Source: a bacterium (lineage in GTDB: Bacteria > Oederibacteriota > Muellerivitia > Muellerivitales > Muellerivitaceae). Taken from it: a stretch of DNA of 7,759 nt. The notes under the pieces are model-generated. The model searched no databases, was not told where the DNA came from, and was given only the letters and a program-made list of their open reading frames with translations. The position numbers and the translations under genes were made by a program. Location: positions 1 to 7,759 of the forward strand of contig JAICXI010000064.1 in NCBI GenBank assembly GCA_025980505.1. Direction: 5' to 3'. This document shows positions 6,366 through 7,759 of this stretch, piece by piece (within the stretch, counting starts at the first letter, position 1; every line of letters starts with the position of its first letter).

Positions 6366-6551
6366 ATGAACCTCCAAGCCGCGGAACAAGCAGCCCGGCA
6401 GGCGGCGCAAATCAAGGCGGAAGAAACGGCCAAGGCGCGCGCAGCCGAGGAAACCCTGAAGCTTCGAAAGCAGGCCGAAAGGGTCCAGGAAAAGAAAAAG
6501 GAGGAGGGGCGGGACAAGGACTTTCCGAAGGGCGGCCGCAACACCCGGTAG
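6366..6551 (+). CDS. Small charged helical hypothetical protein
   Basis: From ATG 6366 this encodes 61 residues, beginning MNLQAAEQAARQAAQIK. Residues 2-47 are Ala/Glu/Gln/Lys-rich with no proline or glycine, as in a long amphipathic helix or coiled coil, followed by a Lys/Glu/Gly-rich tail. The third codon positions are mostly G or C, as in the neighbouring genes, which argues for real coding. No family is recognised, and there is no signal peptide or membrane segment, so it should be cytosolic. The start is uncertain: no Shine-Dalgarno precedes the ATG, and the frame stays open upstream to a TTG at 6264 (95 residues) through the plausible-looking HPNRFNPG. It converges on the YIP1-family gene, with 75 bases between the two stops. 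Confidence 0.5.
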   Translation: MNLQAAEQAARQAAQIKAEETAKARAAEETLKLRKQAERVQEKKKEEGRDKDFPKGGRNTR

Positions 6552-6570
6552 GAGCCGGACGGCTCGGTTT
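6552..6570 (+). terminator. Weak hairpin after the small ORF
   Basis: GAGCC (6552-6556) and GGCTC (6561-6565) form a five-pair stem with a four-base loop directly after the TAG, followed by GGTTT. The T-run is short, so this is only a possible terminator for the convergent pair. Confidence 0.25.
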
Positions 6571-6626
6571 AAGCCCAAGGCGGCGGGGAAAACCCGGACC
6601 CCGGCCTTCCGCATTGACTTGAGGGC

Positions 6627-7322
6627 TTAAACCGCCGCCGGCATCGCGGCGTGGAATAGGGGGCCGAAGTGAATCACCACGTAAACCGCCCCCACAACCG
6701 CCAAAACAACAAAGGGGATCAGCAACATCAGCAGGAGGGCCAGTGCCCGTAAAATGGAAAACCGGTGGGCTTCGGCCAAATTCGGGACCAGCCAGACGAC
6801 GGCCCATAGGTTGAGAAGAAAGGACAGGGCCTCCAGGAGGATCTGCCACCCCTGGCGGGGCAGGGTCAAGAGGGCCAGGGTGTTGATCTCCCCCGAGATC
6901 ATCTTGAGCCAGACGGGAATGCCGCCAAGCTGCAAAAGAAAAGTTCCCACCAGGGCCGGAGGGTAGCACCAGGCATAAGCGGTTTGCACGTCTTTCCAAC
7001 TCCCCTTGCCTCCCAGCAGTTTCCCCGCCCAATACCAAAATCCCGTAAAGAGGAAGAAAACCGCCACGTCAAAGGCGATGGAGAGAAGGATGCCGATGGA
7101 AAGCAGCAGCGAGAGGTCCTCGCGGCCCGCGAAAAAAGCGTAATACTGCGGCAGGAATGCCTGCAGGAGGGCGTAAAGCACGATCAAGGTCCACACGTGG
7201 TAACCGGGCTGGGTGGCCAGGATATCGCGCATCACTCCCCGCGGGTCCATCCAGACCCGGAAAAACCGGCGGATAAAAGAAGAATAAGGATCGGGCACGG
7301 GAGGCCTCCAAGGGGTTTCCAT
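6627..7322 (-). CDS. YIP1-family integral membrane protein
   Basis: A 231-residue inner-membrane protein with five predicted hydrophobic segments at about 43-64, 70-98, 115-138, 158-181 and 189-217, the number typical of bacterial Yip1-domain proteins. The family pattern is visible: an N-terminal cytosolic part with FIRRFFRVWMDPRGVMRDIL (16-35), the loop GGKGSWKDVQ (104-113), then AYAWCYPPALVG (115-126) opening the third segment. Molecular function is not established for bacterial members. I chose ATG 7322 because GGAG (7331-7334) is eight bases upstream and the protein reads naturally from METPWRPP. A further 24 in-frame codons from 7394 are open but overlap an inverted repeat and have no family likeness. 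The gene diverges from the secreted protein at 7496 and appears to be monocistronic. Confidence 0.8.
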   Translation of the reverse strand: METPWRPPVPDPYSSFIRRFFRVWMDPRGVMRDILATQPGYHVWTLIVLYALLQAFLPQYYAFFAGREDLSLLLSIGILLSIAFDVAVFFLFTGFWYWAGKLLGGKGSWKDVQTAYAWCYPPALVGTFLLQLGGIPVWLKMISGEINTLALLTLPRQGWQILLEALSFLLNLWAVVWLVPNLAEAHRFSILRALALLLMLLIPFVVLAVVGAVYVVIHFGPLFHAAMPAAV

Positions 7323-7345
7323 CAGCGGAACTCCATCGCATTCTC

Positions 7346-7364
7346 CCCGGAAGGCCGTTCCGGG
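7346..7364. other. Inverted repeat in the leader of the YIP1 gene
   Basis: CCCGGAA (7346-7352) and TTCCGGG (7358-7364) are perfectly complementary around GGCCG. The repeat lies 24-42 bases upstream of ATG 7322 and could be an RNA hairpin close to the ribosome binding site or an operator. A possible -10 for the YIP1 gene, TATTAT (7377-7372 on the minus strand), sits just upstream, but no good -35 accompanies it. Confidence 0.35.
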
Positions 7365-7428
7365 CAAGCAAATAATAGGGCCGTCCGCCTTCACAAAAAA
7401 CGTCCGACCAGCCGGGTTTCCAAGGAGC

Positions 7429-7441
7429 CTAAAACTTTTAG
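7429..7441. promoter_or_regulatory. Palindrome in the divergent intergenic region
   Basis: CTAAAACTTTTAG is a perfect inverted repeat around one central base, between the divergent YIP1 and secreted-protein genes. It abuts the -35 region of the candidate promoter for the right-hand gene, a position suited to a repressor or activator site. It is short and AT-rich, so chance occurrence is possible. Confidence 0.3.
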
Positions 7442-7442
7442 T

Positions 7443-7470
7443 TTTCCAATAAATCCCAAACCGATATGAT
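7443..7470 (+). promoter_or_regulatory. Candidate sigma-70 promoter for the right-edge secreted protein
   Basis: TATGAT (7465-7470, five of six consensus bases) is preceded after 16 bases by TTTCCA (7443-7448, four of six). A start near 7477 would give a leader of about 19 bases that holds the ribosome binding site of GTG 7496. It would exclude the upstream in-frame ATGs as starts. Confidence 0.35.
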
Positions 7471-7482
7471 GGGACAAAGGAA

Positions 7483-7488
7483 AGAGGA
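7483..7488 (+). promoter_or_regulatory. Ribosome binding site deciding a GTG start
   Basis: AGAGGA lies seven bases before GTG 7496. In-frame ATG codons exist at 7466 and 7469, but they have no Shine-Dalgarno and would place charged residues ahead of the signal peptide, so GTG 7496 is preferred. Confidence 0.6.
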
Positions 7489-7495
7489 TTTGCCC

Positions 7496-7759
7496 GTGAA
7501 CCGACGACATCCCTGGTTGCCGACGCTATGGGTCCTGCCGGCCTTCTTTTGGACCGCGTCTTTCGCCCTGGCCGAAGAGACTATTTTCCTGGATATGGAT
7601 GAACCCGCGGCCACGGCCACACCCTTGCCCGCTGCGCTTCCCGCGAAGACACCCACTCCCGTTCCTCTTTCCCCGCCGCCCAAGACCCCCGCGCCCAAGG
7701 CCGCACCCACACCCCTTCCCACGGCCGGGCCGGAAAAGGCCCCCCTGGACGTGAGCCAG
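7496..7759 (+). CDS. Secreted Pro/Ala-rich protein, N-terminal part
   Basis: Eighty-eight codons are present before the window ends; the frame is still open. Residues 1-26 are a clear signal peptide: basic MNRRH, hydrophobic core about 8-24, likely cleavage after FALA-26. The mature chain starts EETIFLDMDEP and then becomes a Pro/Ala/Thr/Lys-rich region (from about residue 38) with PTPVPLSPPP and APKAAPTPLP. There is no lipobox cysteine at the cleavage site. The Pro-rich stretch is probably an extended spacer leading to a folded domain outside the window, as in periplasmic or surface proteins. No family can be named from this part. The Pro/Thr-rich style resembles the linkers of the large secreted protein at the left of the window. 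Confidence 0.75.
   Translation, partial: MNRRHPWLPTLWVLPAFFWTASFALAEETIFLDMDEPAATATPLPAALPAKTPTPVPLSPPPKTPAPKAAPTPLPTAGPEKAPLDVSQ

Noticed and set aside
6412..7038. Minus-strand open frame of 208 codons
   Set aside because: Most of it overlaps the YIP1 gene out of register; the translation lacks the membrane segments that the true frame shows.
7438..7722. Minus-strand open frame of 94 codons
   Set aside because: It is antisense to the secreted Pro-rich protein, and its Gly/Val/Ala-rich translation mirrors the Pro/Ala codons of that gene.

Overview
The window looks like GC-rich chromosomal DNA from a Gram-negative bacterium, probably an uncultivated or poorly described lineage. The Gram-negative call rests on an outer-membrane beta-barrel porin with an N-terminal signal peptide and a C-terminal phenylalanine. 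Two secreted proteins carry Thr/Pro- or Pro/Ala-rich low-complexity stretches, a style common in environmental candidate phyla. I cannot name the phylum from this sequence. There are no rRNA or tRNA genes, IS elements, CRISPR arrays or phage genes.

Layout, right to left along the minus strand, which carries most genes. At the right edge (7496 onward, plus strand) starts a secreted Pro-rich protein, cut by the window end. Divergent from it is a YIP1-family membrane protein (7322-6627). A small charged helical ORF (6366-6551, plus) converges on it. About 560 bases without a convincing gene follow; their left half is the control region of a BBP2-type porin (5800-4658). That region holds a textbook sigma-54 promoter, TGGCAC-N5-TTGCT. 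After the porin come a strong terminator, a 50-bp tandem-repeat region, a P-II (GlnB/GlnK-type) regulator (4275-3922), a gamma-glutamylcyclotransferase-like protein (3788-3336) and another strong terminator. Last is a very large secreted multidomain protein (3128 to beyond base 1) with its own sigma-70-like promoter.

How the genes may work together: a sigma-54 promoter, a porin and a P-II protein side by side suggest a nitrogen-responsive locus. In this model the porin admits a nitrogen source and the P-II protein senses nitrogen and energy status. No ammonium transporter gene lies in the window, and the P-II T-loop is one residue shorter than usual and lacks the uridylylated tyrosine. The nitrogen link is therefore inference. 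The large secreted protein has beta-sandwich-like modules joined by Thr-Pro linkers, and a LamG-like stretch appears to sit inside a DUF11-like repeat. It is probably a surface or adhesive protein unrelated to the nitrogen genes. Many long open frames opposite or out of register with these genes are by-products of high GC and are not annotated.
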